From Pseudomonas sp. KBW05 (GTDB taxonomy: Bacteria > Pseudomonadota > Gammaproteobacteria > Pseudomonadales > Pseudomonadaceae): a DNA stretch of 64,000 nucleotides. Below are positions 56,695 through 64,000 of the stretch, piece by piece (within the stretch, counting starts at the first letter, position 1; each line of letters begins with the position of its first letter). Position numbers and translations under genes: made by a program. Below the pieces are notes generated by a model. It had not been told where the DNA came from. It did no database searches and saw only the letters and a program-made list of their open reading frames with translations. Location of the stretch: contig NZ_QAJM01000016.1 of assembly GCF_003852405.1 (NCBI RefSeq), positions 97,054 through 161,053 of the forward strand, in the 5' to 3' direction.

Positions 56695-58089
56695 ATGGCA
56701 TTTCGCGCCGTTACCCCGCTTGCGCTCGCGGCGGTCACCTTGCTGTCGGGTTGCTCGATGTTTCGCAGCTACGACACCGAGCTGCAAGCCACCAACCAGC
56801 AGTTGGTCAGCGGTAATGTGGAGGGCGCACTGACCCTGCTGGAGAAAAACAACAGCGGCGAAGACAAGGACCTGCTGTATTTCTTCGAAAAGGGCGAATT
56901 GCTGCGGGCCAAGGGCGACCTGAGCGGCAGCCAGACCGCCTGGCGCAGCGCCGACCTGCAAGTCTACAAGTGGGAAGAGTCGGTCAAGTTCGACAGCGAG
57001 CGCTACCTCGCCCAGTTCGGCAGTTTCCTCGCCAACGATAAGGTGCGTCGCTACGAAGGCTATGACTACGAAAAAGTCATGCTGACCACGCAAATGGCCC
57101 TGAACCTGCTGGCCCTGAACGACTTCGACGGCGCCCGCACCGAGATCAAGAAGACCCACGAACGCGAAGCGGTGATCGCCGACCTGCGCGACAAGGAATA
57201 CCTCAAGCGCGAGAACGAAGCCGAACGCCAAGGCGTGACGACTCAATTCAAGGACCTGCGTGGCTACCCCGTGGAGGCCCTGGACGCGCCGGAAGTGGTC
57301 GGCCTGAAGAACAGCTATCAAAGTGCCTTCAGTCATTACCTCGCCGGTTTCGTCTACGAAGCCCTCGGCGAAAAAGACCTGGCCGCCCCCGGCTACCGCA
57401 AGGCCGCCGAGCTGCGCCCCAATACGCCCTCGCTGGAACAAGCCCTGCTCGACCTCGACAAAACCAGCCTCGGCGCCGATGAAACCGACGTGCTGATCGT
57501 GGTGCAGAGCGGCCTGGCGCCGGCGCGTGATTCGATCCGCCTGCCGCTGCCGATCCCGATCGACGGCCATCTGGTCATCACCCCGCTGTCGTTCCCGGTG
57601 ATCAAGGCCGACACCTCCACCGCGCACTTCGCGCAGATCGGTGTGGATGGCCAGCAACAGAACCTCACCGCACTCAACAGCACCACCGCCATGTCGCGCC
57701 GCGCCCTGCGCGATGACATGCCGGGGATCATCCTGCGCACCACCGTGCGCGCCGTGACCCGGGGCGTGACGCAAAACAACCTGAACAAGACCAACCCCAT
57801 GGCCGGGCTGGTGCTGGGCATCGCCTCGGCCGTCACCGAAGGCGCCGATACGCGCACCTGGCGCACCCTGCCGGACCTGACCCAAGTCACGCGCCTGCGC
57901 CTCAAGCACGGCGAGCACCAGGTCAGCCTGCCCAATGCCCTGGGCGGCACGCGGGTCACCGTCAAGGCCGACCAGCGCTACCAAGTCATCACCCTGCGCG
58001 TGGTCGGTAACCAGGTGTTCACCAGCGGCCTGGCGGCCCACGTGGTACCAAACCCGGCCACCCAGGCCATCGCCCTCAAACAACCTTAA
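56695..58089 (+). CDS. COG3014-type outer-membrane lipoprotein with TPR-like repeats
   Basis: 464 residues from MAFRAVTPLAL. Lipobox LLSGC, Cys20. Helical TPR-like region (about 25-280, with LEKNNSGEDKDLLYFFEKGELLRAKGDLSGSQTAWRSAD), then a beta-rich part (about 290-460) with VLIVVQSGLAPARDSIRLPLPIPIDG. Longer reading frame from 56581 lacks a lipoprotein signal and is rejected. First gene of a four-gene operon with YcfL, LpoB and a CsgG-like protein. Function unknown. Confidence 0.85.
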   Translation: MAFRAVTPLALAAVTLLSGCSMFRSYDTELQATNQQLVSGNVEGALTLLEKNNSGEDKDLLYFFEKGELLRAKGDLSGSQTAWRSADLQVYKWEESVKFDSERYLAQFGSFLANDKVRRYEGYDYEKVMLTTQMALNLLALNDFDGARTEIKKTHEREAVIADLRDKEYLKRENEAERQGVTTQFKDLRGYPVEALDAPEVVGLKNSYQSAFSHYLAGFVYEALGEKDLAAPGYRKAAELRPNTPSLEQALLDLDKTSLGADETDVLIVVQSGLAPARDSIRLPLPIPIDGHLVITPLSFPVIKADTSTAHFAQIGVDGQQQNLTALNSTTAMSRRALRDDMPGIILRTTVRAVTRGVTQNNLNKTNPMAGLVLGIASAVTEGADTRTWRTLPDLTQVTRLRLKHGEHQVSLPNALGGTRVTVKADQRYQVITLRVVGNQVFTSGLAAHVVPNPATQAIALKQP

Positions 58090-58100
58090 AGGAGCACGTT

Positions 58101-58472
58101 ATGCGTCATTTCATCCTCGGCGCCCTGGCGCTGGTCCTGCTGGCCGGCTGCGCCACCCCGCCGCCACCGGAACCTGGCAGCGCGGCGAGCAAAATCGTGG
58201 TGATGGGCAAGTTCAAGGGCATCGCCGTCGGCGCCATCCGTGTGGCCCGCGAGAACGGCTTCCTCACCGCCAAGGTGCAGCTGAGCAACATCACCAGCAG
58301 CAACCAGACGATGTATTACCGCTTCGCCTGGCTGGGGGCCGACGGCTTCCCGGTAGGCGACGAAGACACCTGGAAAGTGCTGAACCTGTACGCCAACCAG
58401 GCGACCTTCCTGCCGGCCATTGCCAATTTGCCTCAAGCCGCGGACTTCCGCCTTGAAGTGAAGACGCCTTGA
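58101..58472 (+). CDS. YcfL-type lipoprotein (DUF1425)
   Basis: 123 residues. Lipobox LLAGC with Cys17, then a single beta-sandwich domain (NGFLTAKVQLSNITSSNQTMYYRFAWLGADGFPV), as in E. coli YcfL. In E. coli ycfL sits right before lpoB, the same order as here. GGAGC precedes the start. Starts 11 bases after the COG3014 gene. Role unknown; likely supports the LpoB complex. Confidence 0.88.
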   Translation: MRHFILGALALVLLAGCATPPPPEPGSAASKIVVMGKFKGIAVGAIRVARENGFLTAKVQLSNITSSNQTMYYRFAWLGADGFPVGDEDTWKVLNLYANQATFLPAIANLPQAADFRLEVKTP

Positions 58473-58507
58473 CGCCCGCCCCTATTCAGCTCCGGAGAAA
58501 TTCCCCC

Positions 58508-59095
58508 ATGTTTGCACGCTTCTCGATCCTTGCCGTGGTTGCCGTCCTGGCCAGCGGTTGCTCCAACACCTCGCCGGTACTGGGCAGCAAGAACATCAGC
58601 TACGGCGACACCAAGGCCGTGGAAACCGTGACCAACGAGTTCGGCTCCACCGACCTGCAGATGATCGCCGAAACCATGACCCGCTCCCTCGCCCAGTCCG
58701 GCATCCTGCAAGGCCGCCCGGTGGTGCAGGTGTATGACGTGAAGAACAAGACCAGCGAGTACATCGACACCCGCGAGATCACCACGTCGATCAAGACCCA
58801 GCTGATGAAGACCGGCACCGCACGCTTCGCCAGCGACAACACCGACATGCAAAGCCAGGTCGACCAGCTCAAGCTGCAGAACCAGAGCGGCCTGTACAAG
58901 AAGTCCACGGTGAGCAAGACCGGCAACATGGTCGCCGCCAAGTACCGCCTGGAAGGCTCCATCAGTTCCATCGTCAAGCGCAGCTCGGACTACAAGGACG
59001 TGTTCTACAAGTTCAGCCTGCAACTGGTGGACGTGGAAAGCGGCCTGGCCGAGTGGATGGACGAAAAAGAAATCCGCAAGACCACGGAGCGCTAA
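58508..59095 (+). CDS. lpoB: Penicillin-binding protein activator LpoB
   Basis: 195 residues from MFARFSILAVV. Lipobox LASGC with Cys18. The C-terminal domain (about 40-195) has GSTDLQMIAETMTRSLAQSGILQGRPVVQVYDVKNKTSEYIDTREITTSIKTQLMKT and the final LQLVDVESGLAEWMDEKEIRK, which fit LpoB. LpoB reaches through the periplasm to activate PBP1b in enterobacteria. Some pseudomonads use LpoP for PBP1b, so LpoB here may have another partner. Confidence 0.85.
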   Translation: MFARFSILAVVAVLASGCSNTSPVLGSKNISYGDTKAVETVTNEFGSTDLQMIAETMTRSLAQSGILQGRPVVQVYDVKNKTSEYIDTREITTSIKTQLMKTGTARFASDNTDMQSQVDQLKLQNQSGLYKKSTVSKTGNMVAAKYRLEGSISSIVKRSSDYKDVFYKFSLQLVDVESGLAEWMDEKEIRKTTER

Positions 59096-59098
59096 GCC

Positions 59099-59839
59099 AT
59101 GCGTACATGGATCGGCATGATCGGCCTGCTGTGCGCCTTTGGCGCCTCGGCCGCCCCGAAAATCGCGGTGACCGACCTGGCCTATCAGGCACGGGTCGAG
59201 GAATATATCCACGCGGTTTCGGCCAGCAACAACTTCCAGGCCAGCGGCTACCACGCCAGTGGCGCGTCGAGCTACGCCGAGTTCGAGAGCCGCTCCAGCT
59301 ACATCGAGCAGCTTGAGCTGCGCAAATTCAGCGGTGACATCAAGGGCGAGATCCTCAAGTCGCGCCAGTTCCAGCTGGTGCAAGGCACGCCCTACACCGC
59401 CGATGCCAAGGGCGACGTGTATGACGTGATCAAACGCATCAAGGCCGGCAACTTCAAGGGCGCGGACTACGTGCTGTTCGGCACCCTGTCCGACATCGAC
59501 TTCACCCAGGACCTCAACGCCATCGACCGCACCAACAGCTACTCGGCAGTGCTGAGCCTGACACTGGTGGCGGATTTCAGCCTGATCAACACGCGCACCT
59601 TCGAGATCACCTCGGCGTTTACCGCCATGGGCGAAGGGCAAGACACCAAGCTGGTGAACAGCCGCGACGTACGCGTGAACCTGAACCGCCCACGGGTGGT
59701 GAAGGACGTGTCGAAAACCCTGGGTGAGGATGTGGCGCGGCAGTTGGCGGAACAGTTGGGTGGCGGCTATCAAGCGCCGGGGCAACCGGTGTTGCGCAAC
59801 AACCTGCCGAGGGATGAGGCGCCGAAGATCCTGCGCTGA
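59099..59839 (+). CDS. CsgG/LpoB-like periplasmic protein
   Basis: 246 residues. Cleavable signal peptide (MRTWIGMIGLLCAFGASA) with no lipobox. The fold resembles LpoB/CsgG-type proteins (KIAVTDLAYQARVEEYIH opening, GADYVLFGTLSDIDFTQDLN in the middle, and SYSAVLSLTLVADFSLINTRTFEITSAFTAMGEG near the end). Starts 3 bases after lpoB, so translationally linked. It may form a soluble periplasmic partner of the lipoproteins. No function known. Confidence 0.75.
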   Translation: MRTWIGMIGLLCAFGASAAPKIAVTDLAYQARVEEYIHAVSASNNFQASGYHASGASSYAEFESRSSYIEQLELRKFSGDIKGEILKSRQFQLVQGTPYTADAKGDVYDVIKRIKAGNFKGADYVLFGTLSDIDFTQDLNAIDRTNSYSAVLSLTLVADFSLINTRTFEITSAFTAMGEGQDTKLVNSRDVRVNLNRPRVVKDVSKTLGEDVARQLAEQLGGGYQAPGQPVLRNNLPRDEAPKILR

Positions 59840-59869
59840 GCCGCGATCTCACAAACACCAAAAACCCAA

Positions 59870-59959
59870 TGTGGGAGCGGGCTTGCTCGCGAAGACGGAG
59901 TGTCAGTCACCAGATGTATTGACTGATCTACCGCATTCGCGAGCAAGCCCGCTCCCACA
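59870..59959. repeat. REP inverted-repeat pair
   Basis: Standard pair between the convergent CsgG-like and LysE genes. Confidence 0.9.
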
Positions 59960-59991
59960 TTTTGATTGGGTTTCTTCAGCTATATCGCGAT

Positions 59992-60624
59992 TTATGCCGT
60001 AGCACGGTGCAGGCTGGCGAGGAAGCCAGCGGCCCCCACGAACAACCCGGCAAACGTACGGTTCATGCGCTTCTGCTGCTTCGGCGTACGCAACAAGCGC
60101 AACACCTTCGACGCCAACCCCGTATACCCCGCCATCACGATCATATCCACGCAGATCATCGTCGCGCCAAGGATCACGTACTGGATCACCAGCGGCGCCT
60201 GCGGGTTCACGAACTGCGGCAGCACCGCGAGCATGAACACCAAGGCCTTGGGGTTGCTCGCATTGACCAGGAAACCGCGGAACATCATCGCCATCGGCTT
60301 GCCGATCGGGCGCACGGCCGCGTCATCGGACATGTCCATGGGCAAGGCGCGCCATTGCTTGATGGCCAGGTACACCAGATACGCCACGCCAAACCATTTG
60401 ATCGCATAAAACGCGGTGGAAGACGTCGCCAGAATCGCGCCCAGGCCGCCCGCGACCACGGCAATCTGCATCGCCAGGCCGATTTGCAGGCCAATGGCGT
60501 TCCAGTAGCCGCGCGCAAAACCGTATTGCAGGCCGCTGGACATCGAGGCGATGGCGCCTGCACCAGGGGAAAGGGAGATGACCCAACTGGCCACGAAAAA
60601 GGCCAGCCATGTATCGAGTGCCAT
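59992..60624 (-). CDS. LysE/RhtB-family amino-acid exporter
   Basis: 210 residues, about six helices. LysE superfamily opening (WLAFFVASWVISLSPGAGAIASMSSGLQYG) with the SPGAGA motif. Exports amino acids such as threonine or homoserine lactone-type compounds; specific substrate not predictable. Alone on the minus strand between the CsgG-like and MscS genes. Confidence 0.9.
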   Translation of the reverse strand: MALDTWLAFFVASWVISLSPGAGAIASMSSGLQYGFARGYWNAIGLQIGLAMQIAVVAGGLGAILATSSTAFYAIKWFGVAYLVYLAIKQWRALPMDMSDDAAVRPIGKPMAMMFRGFLVNASNPKALVFMLAVLPQFVNPQAPLVIQYVILGATMICVDMIVMAGYTGLASKVLRLLRTPKQQKRMNRTFAGLFVGAAGFLASLHRATA

Positions 60625-60695
60625 TACACACCTCGTTTCAAATTCGTCGTGAGCGTTAAGCTAACTCCGAGCACCGAGGCCTGGCTATAGAATTT

Positions 60696-61250
60696 TTACG
60701 CAGGGGTGATCCAGCGGCGCACCGAGCGTTGGAAGAACAGGCTGTTGGGCACCTGCACCATCGCACTGTCGGTACCGGCCTCTGCCACTTCGATCAGCGT
60801 GGTGTACAACAGGTTGATCGCCACCACCCGGCCTTTCACGCCCGGTTTGTCCACGGTGTCCACCAGTTCGACGATGTCGCCGATGCGGAATGGCCCGACG
60901 GTAAAGATCAGGATCGCGCACAACAGGTTGGACAGCACCGACCACATGGCAAAAAACGCCACGGCCGCGACGGCGACAAAACCCGACAGAGCGGTCCACA
61001 GCACCGTGGCGGACACGCCCACGCGCTCCAGCACAAAGATCAGCGCGCTGCCCATGATCAGCCAGCGCAAGCCACCGCGCAGCGGCATCAACAGTTGCGG
61101 CGGGAACGGGTAGCGTTCGCCCAGGCGCGTCAGGCCCTTGGCGACAAAACGCTGCGCCAGGTAGCCGGCCAGCAGGATCAGCAGGATCTGCACGCCGATC
61201 CAGATGGGCTCGACCCACTGCGGCGGCAGCGGCAACTGCAAGGCTTCCAT
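60696..61250 (-). CDS. Short MscS-family mechanosensitive channel
   Basis: 184 residues. About three helices (about 15-33, 56-75, 85-120) with the pore-lining TM3-like VAVAAVAFFAMWSVLSNLLCAILIFTVGPF, and a short beta domain (FRIGDIVELVDTVDKPGVKGRVVAIN). The large C-terminal cytoplasmic cage of MscS is cut short, a known subtype. Its start overlaps the ABC-F stop by one base (TGATG). Confidence 0.85.
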   Translation of the reverse strand: MEALQLPLPPQWVEPIWIGVQILLILLAGYLAQRFVAKGLTRLGERYPFPPQLLMPLRGGLRWLIMGSALIFVLERVGVSATVLWTALSGFVAVAAVAFFAMWSVLSNLLCAILIFTVGPFRIGDIVELVDTVDKPGVKGRVVAINLLYTTLIEVAEAGTDSAMVQVPNSLFFQRSVRRWITPA

Positions 61251-63160
61251 CAGGACAGCGCCTCCAGCTCCGCTTGCAGGGTTTCGAGCAATTCGAGGGC
61301 TTCCATCCAGGTTTCCTCCAATTGCCCTTCACGCACCTTGAGCTTGGCCTGTTCGGCCAGCAGGTCGCGCAGTTCATCCTTGCGTGCGGCTTCGTACACA
61401 GCGCTGTCACCCAGGCTGGCTTCGATCTTGGCCAGGCGCTCATGCACCTTGCCCAGTTCGGCTTCCAGCTTGTCGGCTTCACGCTTGTGCGGCGCCAGTT
61501 GTTGGCGCAAGGCGGCAGCGGCCTGGCGCTGGGCTTTCTTGTCGGTCTTGTCCGGGTTGACCGGGGTGTTGCTGACCGGCGCGTTGCGCAGGCGGTAATC
61601 CGTCAGCCAGCGCGCGTAGTCGTCGAGGTCGCCGTCGAATTCTTCGACTTTGCCGTCGGCCACCAGCAGGAAGTTGTCGGTGGTGCTCTTGAGCAAGTGG
61701 CGATCGTGAGACACCACCAGTACCGCACCGCTGAATTCCTGCAAGGCCATGGTCAGCGCCAGGCGCATTTCCAGGTCCAGGTGGTTGGTCGGTTCGTCGA
61801 GCAGCAACAGGTTCGGCCGGTCCCAGGCGATCAACGCCAGGGCCAGGCGGGCTTTTTCGCCGCCGGAGAAATTCAGCACCGGCTCGTCGATACGCGCGCC
61901 ACGGAAGTCGAAACCGCCAAGGAAATCGCGCAGGACCTGTTCGCGCTCGGTCGGCGCCAGGCGTTGCAGGTGCAACAGCGGGCTGGCCTTGGCGTCGAGG
62001 GAGTCCAGCTGATGCTGGGCGAAATAGCCCACCACCAGGTTCTCGCCACGGGTCAGGCGACCGGCCAGGGGTTGCAGCTCGCCGGACAGGTTCTTGATCA
62101 GCGTCGATTTGCCCGCGCCGTTGGGGCCCAGCAAACCGATGCGCGCACCCGGTGTGAGTTGCAGCTTCACTTTTTCCAGGATGGTTTTTTCGCCATAACC
62201 CAGGCGAGCATCCGAGAGGTCCAGCAACGGGCTGGAGATTTTCACCGACTCGCGGAACACAAAGTCGAACGGCGAATCGACGTGGGCCGCCGACAGTTCT
62301 TCCATGCGCTCCAGGGCCTTGATCCGGCTCTGTGCCTGGCGGGCCTTGGTGGCCTGGGCCTTGAACCGGGCGATGTAGCTTTCCATGTGCGCACGTTGCG
62401 CCTGCTGCTTCTCGAACGCCTGCTGCTGTTGGGCCAGGCGTTCGGCACGGGCGCGTTCGAACGCGGTGTAGCCGCCACGGTAGAGGGTGATTTTCTTCTG
62501 TTCGACGTGGGCAATGTTATCGACCACGGCGTCGAGGAAATCCCGGTCGTGGGAAATCAGCAGCAAGGTGCCCTGGTAGCTCTTGAGGAAGTCCTCCAGC
62601 CACAGGATCGCATCGAGGTCCAAGTGGTTGGTAGGTTCGTCGAGCAGCAGCAGGTCGGACGGGCACATCAGCGCCTGGGCCAGGTTCAGACGCATGCGCC
62701 AGCCGCCGGAGAAGTCGGCGACCGGGCGATCCATCTGTTCGTTGGTGAAGCCCAGGCCGGCGAGCATCTTGCGCGCACGGGCGTCGGCGGTGTAGCCGTC
62801 GGCACTGTCGAGTTCCGAGTGCAGGCGCGCCTGGGCGGCGCCGTCCTGGGCTTTCTCGGCCTCGGCCAGGTCGTGTTGCACCTGCCGCAGGCGCAGGTCG
62901 CCATCGAGCACGTAGTCGATCGCGATGCGGTCCAGGGTGTCGATCTCCTGGCGCATATGGGCGATGCGCCAGTCGGCCGGCAGCAAGCAGTCCCCGGAAT
63001 CCGGGGTCAGCTCACCCAGCAACAGGGCGAACAACGTGGATTTGCCGGCGCCGTTGGCACCGATCAGGCCGGCTTTGTGACCGGCGTGCAGGGTCAGCTC
63101 GGCGTCTTCAAGAAGACGTTGCGGGCCACGCTGTAATGTTAGGCTTTGAAGTCGGATCAT
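61250..63160 (-). CDS. ABC-F ribosome-associated ATPase (YheS/Uup type)
   Basis: 636 residues from MIRLQSLTLQRGPQ. Two ATPase domains: Walker A GANGAGKST with signature FSGGWRMRLNLA and Walker B LLLLDEPTNHLDLD; then GPNGAGKST, FSGGEKARLALA and LLLLDEPTNHLDLE. A long linker and coiled-coil C-terminal region (about 530-636) as in YheS. ABC-F proteins act on the translating ribosome. The reading frame extends to 63397 but the ABC-F start is MIRLQS. Confidence 0.93.
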   Translation of the reverse strand: MIRLQSLTLQRGPQRLLEDAELTLHAGHKAGLIGANGAGKSTLFALLLGELTPDSGDCLLPADWRIAHMRQEIDTLDRIAIDYVLDGDLRLRQVQHDLAEAEKAQDGAAQARLHSELDSADGYTADARARKMLAGLGFTNEQMDRPVADFSGGWRMRLNLAQALMCPSDLLLLDEPTNHLDLDAILWLEDFLKSYQGTLLLISHDRDFLDAVVDNIAHVEQKKITLYRGGYTAFERARAERLAQQQQAFEKQQAQRAHMESYIARFKAQATKARQAQSRIKALERMEELSAAHVDSPFDFVFRESVKISSPLLDLSDARLGYGEKTILEKVKLQLTPGARIGLLGPNGAGKSTLIKNLSGELQPLAGRLTRGENLVVGYFAQHQLDSLDAKASPLLHLQRLAPTEREQVLRDFLGGFDFRGARIDEPVLNFSGGEKARLALALIAWDRPNLLLLDEPTNHLDLEMRLALTMALQEFSGAVLVVSHDRHLLKSTTDNFLLVADGKVEEFDGDLDDYARWLTDYRLRNAPVSNTPVNPDKTDKKAQRQAAAALRQQLAPHKREADKLEAELGKVHERLAKIEASLGDSAVYEAARKDELRDLLAEQAKLKVREGQLEETWMEALELLETLQAELEALS

Positions 63161-63210
63161 AATGGCGGCGGAGTCTACCAGCTTCGTTGGCCGCTGGCTT
63201 GGGTGTGAAT

Positions 63211-63672
63211 ATGTGCGCTGACCTGTGGAGCTTTGCCCTCTCGACTTACGCCCGGCCGGGCGTCGAAGCCGCTTGCCTGCGCTTGCAGGAACAAGGCGCG
63301 GATGTGTGCCTTTTGCTCTGTGGTGCCTGGTTGGAGCAGCGCGGTGTAGTGGCTGAGCCTGAGCGCGTGCAGGCCTTGCAACAACTGGCTCGCCCATGGC
63401 GCACGCAGGTGATCGAACCGTTACGAAGCCTGCGCGTGCAATGGCGCGTCATGGCGCAGCAGGATCAGCCATTGGCGGCGCTGCGCGAACGGATCAAGGC
63501 GTTGGAGTTGGAGGCCGAGCGGGAACTGCTGACACGCCTGGAAGCGTTGGCGCAGGCATGGCCGATAGCGCAAGGTCAACAACAGTGGCTGGAAGGACTG
63601 GCGGCTGAGGATGCCGCCAACCTTGACCATGACGCGCTGCAGCTGCTGCGCGTCATGGCCACCGGCACTTAG
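63211..63672 (+). CDS. TIGR02444-type protein
   Basis: 153 residues from MCADLWSFALSTYARPGVEAACLRLQ, the family's typical opening. Rest is helical with a conserved RVQALQQLARPWRTQVIEPLR region. Always near YheS and algP in pseudomonads as I recall. Divergent from the ABC-F gene; its stop codon overlaps the convergent algP stop. Function unknown. Confidence 0.85.
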   Translation: MCADLWSFALSTYARPGVEAACLRLQEQGADVCLLLCGAWLEQRGVVAEPERVQALQQLARPWRTQVIEPLRSLRVQWRVMAQQDQPLAALRERIKALELEAERELLTRLEALAQAWPIAQGQQQWLEGLAAEDAANLDHDALQLLRVMATGT

Positions 63673-64000
63673 GAAGCGCTGGTTGGGGTAGAGCTTGGCG
63701 CTACCGGTGCAGGCGTGCTGCTGGCCGATGCGGTTGGAGCGGTGGACGCGGTAGCAGCAGGTGCAGCTGGCTTGGTCGGTGCTGGTTTGGCAGCAGCGGG
63801 CTTTGCAACAGCAGGTTTGGCAGCTGGTTTAGCGGCGGGCTTTGCAGCGGCAGCTTTAGCAACTGGCTTGGCAGCTGGTTTTGCAGCAGCAGGTTTGGCA
63901 ACTGGCTTAGCGGCTGGCTTTGCAGCAGCAGGCTTTGGCAGCTGGTTTGGCGGCTGGTTTTGCAGCAGCAGTTTTAGCAACTGGCTTGGCAGCTGGTTTT
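63669..64000 (-). CDS. algP: AlgP (AlgR3) histone H1-like protein, C-terminal part, with apparent frameshift
   Basis: Incomplete at the window end. Lys-Pro-Ala-rich repeats (KPAAKP, AAAKPAAK) fill most of it, ending in an Ala/Thr/Ser/Pro tail (TPAPVAPSSTPTSAS). AlgP is a histone H1-like DNA-binding protein that regulates alginate genes in P. aeruginosa. The KPAA frame entering at 64000 runs KPAAKPVAKTAAAKPAAK and then changes frame near 63934-63936, where an extra T (plus strand GGCTTTGGC instead of GGCTTGGC) yields a stop at 63907. The downstream frame then runs on to the true stop. Sequencing error or a real variant are both possible. Confidence 0.8.
   Translation of the reverse strand, partial: NQLPSQLLKLLLQNQPPNQLPKPAAAKPAAKPVAKPAAAKPAAKPVAKAAAAKPAAKPAAKPAVAKPAAAKPAPTKPAAPAATASTAPTASASSTPAPVAPSSTPTSAS

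Noticed and set aside
61274-63136. 620-codon frame opposite the ABC-F gene
   Set aside because: A shadow of an ABC-F gene with clear Walker motifs on the minus strand.

Overview
The window is a stretch of Pseudomonas chromosome, most likely from the P. fluorescens group. It is GC-rich, densely packed and syntenic in outline (from memory) with the argE to algP segment of P. aeruginosa PAO1. Ten copies of REP-type inverted repeats, with the arm GTGGGAGCGGGCTTGCTCGC, sit between genes; this is a hallmark of fluorescent pseudomonads. No rRNA, tRNA, CRISPR, phage, integrase or insertion sequence was seen.

Layout. 1-9 kb: the 5' end of argE, a CYTH-CHAD phosphatase, an Lrp-type regulator divergent from a small ACT-like protein, an orphan GspE-type ATPase followed by an SPFH/NfeD membrane pair, a DUF2388 protein, a small outer-membrane barrel and a DegT-family aminotransferase. 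8.9-18.4 kb (all minus): gcvH and gcvT, an iron-type ABC permease and binding protein, and the ubiquinone cluster pepP-ubiH-thioesterase-ubiI preceded by a UPF0149 gene. 18.5-20.7 kb: a ZapB-like coiled coil, zapA, 6S RNA, ygfA, a 49-residue membrane peptide and an EVE-domain protein. 20.9-25.7 kb: a YhiI/RbbA/YhhJ-type exporter operon. 25.8-35.4 kb: FliL-like protein, quinone oxidoreductase, glpT with two GlpR-like operators, a TonB receptor plus ChaC operon, a PagP-like barrel, and ubiD with a ferredoxin reductase. 35.5-41.3 kb: trxA, rho and a polar amino-acid ABC transporter divergent from its FadR-type regulator. 41.2-45.8 kb: a chaperone-usher operon with DUF1120-like subunits, an accessory block. 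46.2-51.1 kb: ppx, ppk and hemB. 51.3-60.6 kb: DedA, a sterol-desaturase-like protein, elbB, a YaiI-family protein, a cytochrome c-FTR1 iron permease, a four-gene envelope (COG3014-YcfL-LpoB-CsgG-like) operon and a LysE exporter. 60.7-64 kb: a short MscS channel, an ABC-F protein, a TIGR02444 protein and the 3' part of algP, which carries an apparent frameshift.

Most of the window is housekeeping: heme, ubiquinone, polyphosphate, one-carbon metabolism and transcription termination. The parts that are accessory or poorly described are the chaperone-usher operon with an intercistronic terminator, the TonB receptor-ChaC pair, the PagP-like barrel, the GspE/SPFH/NfeD group, the envelope lipoprotein operon and the AlgP repeat tract. 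I did not find a clearly novel defence or mobile system. The best candidates for undescribed biology are the envelope lipoprotein operon, the receptor-ChaC pair and the PagP-like protein.
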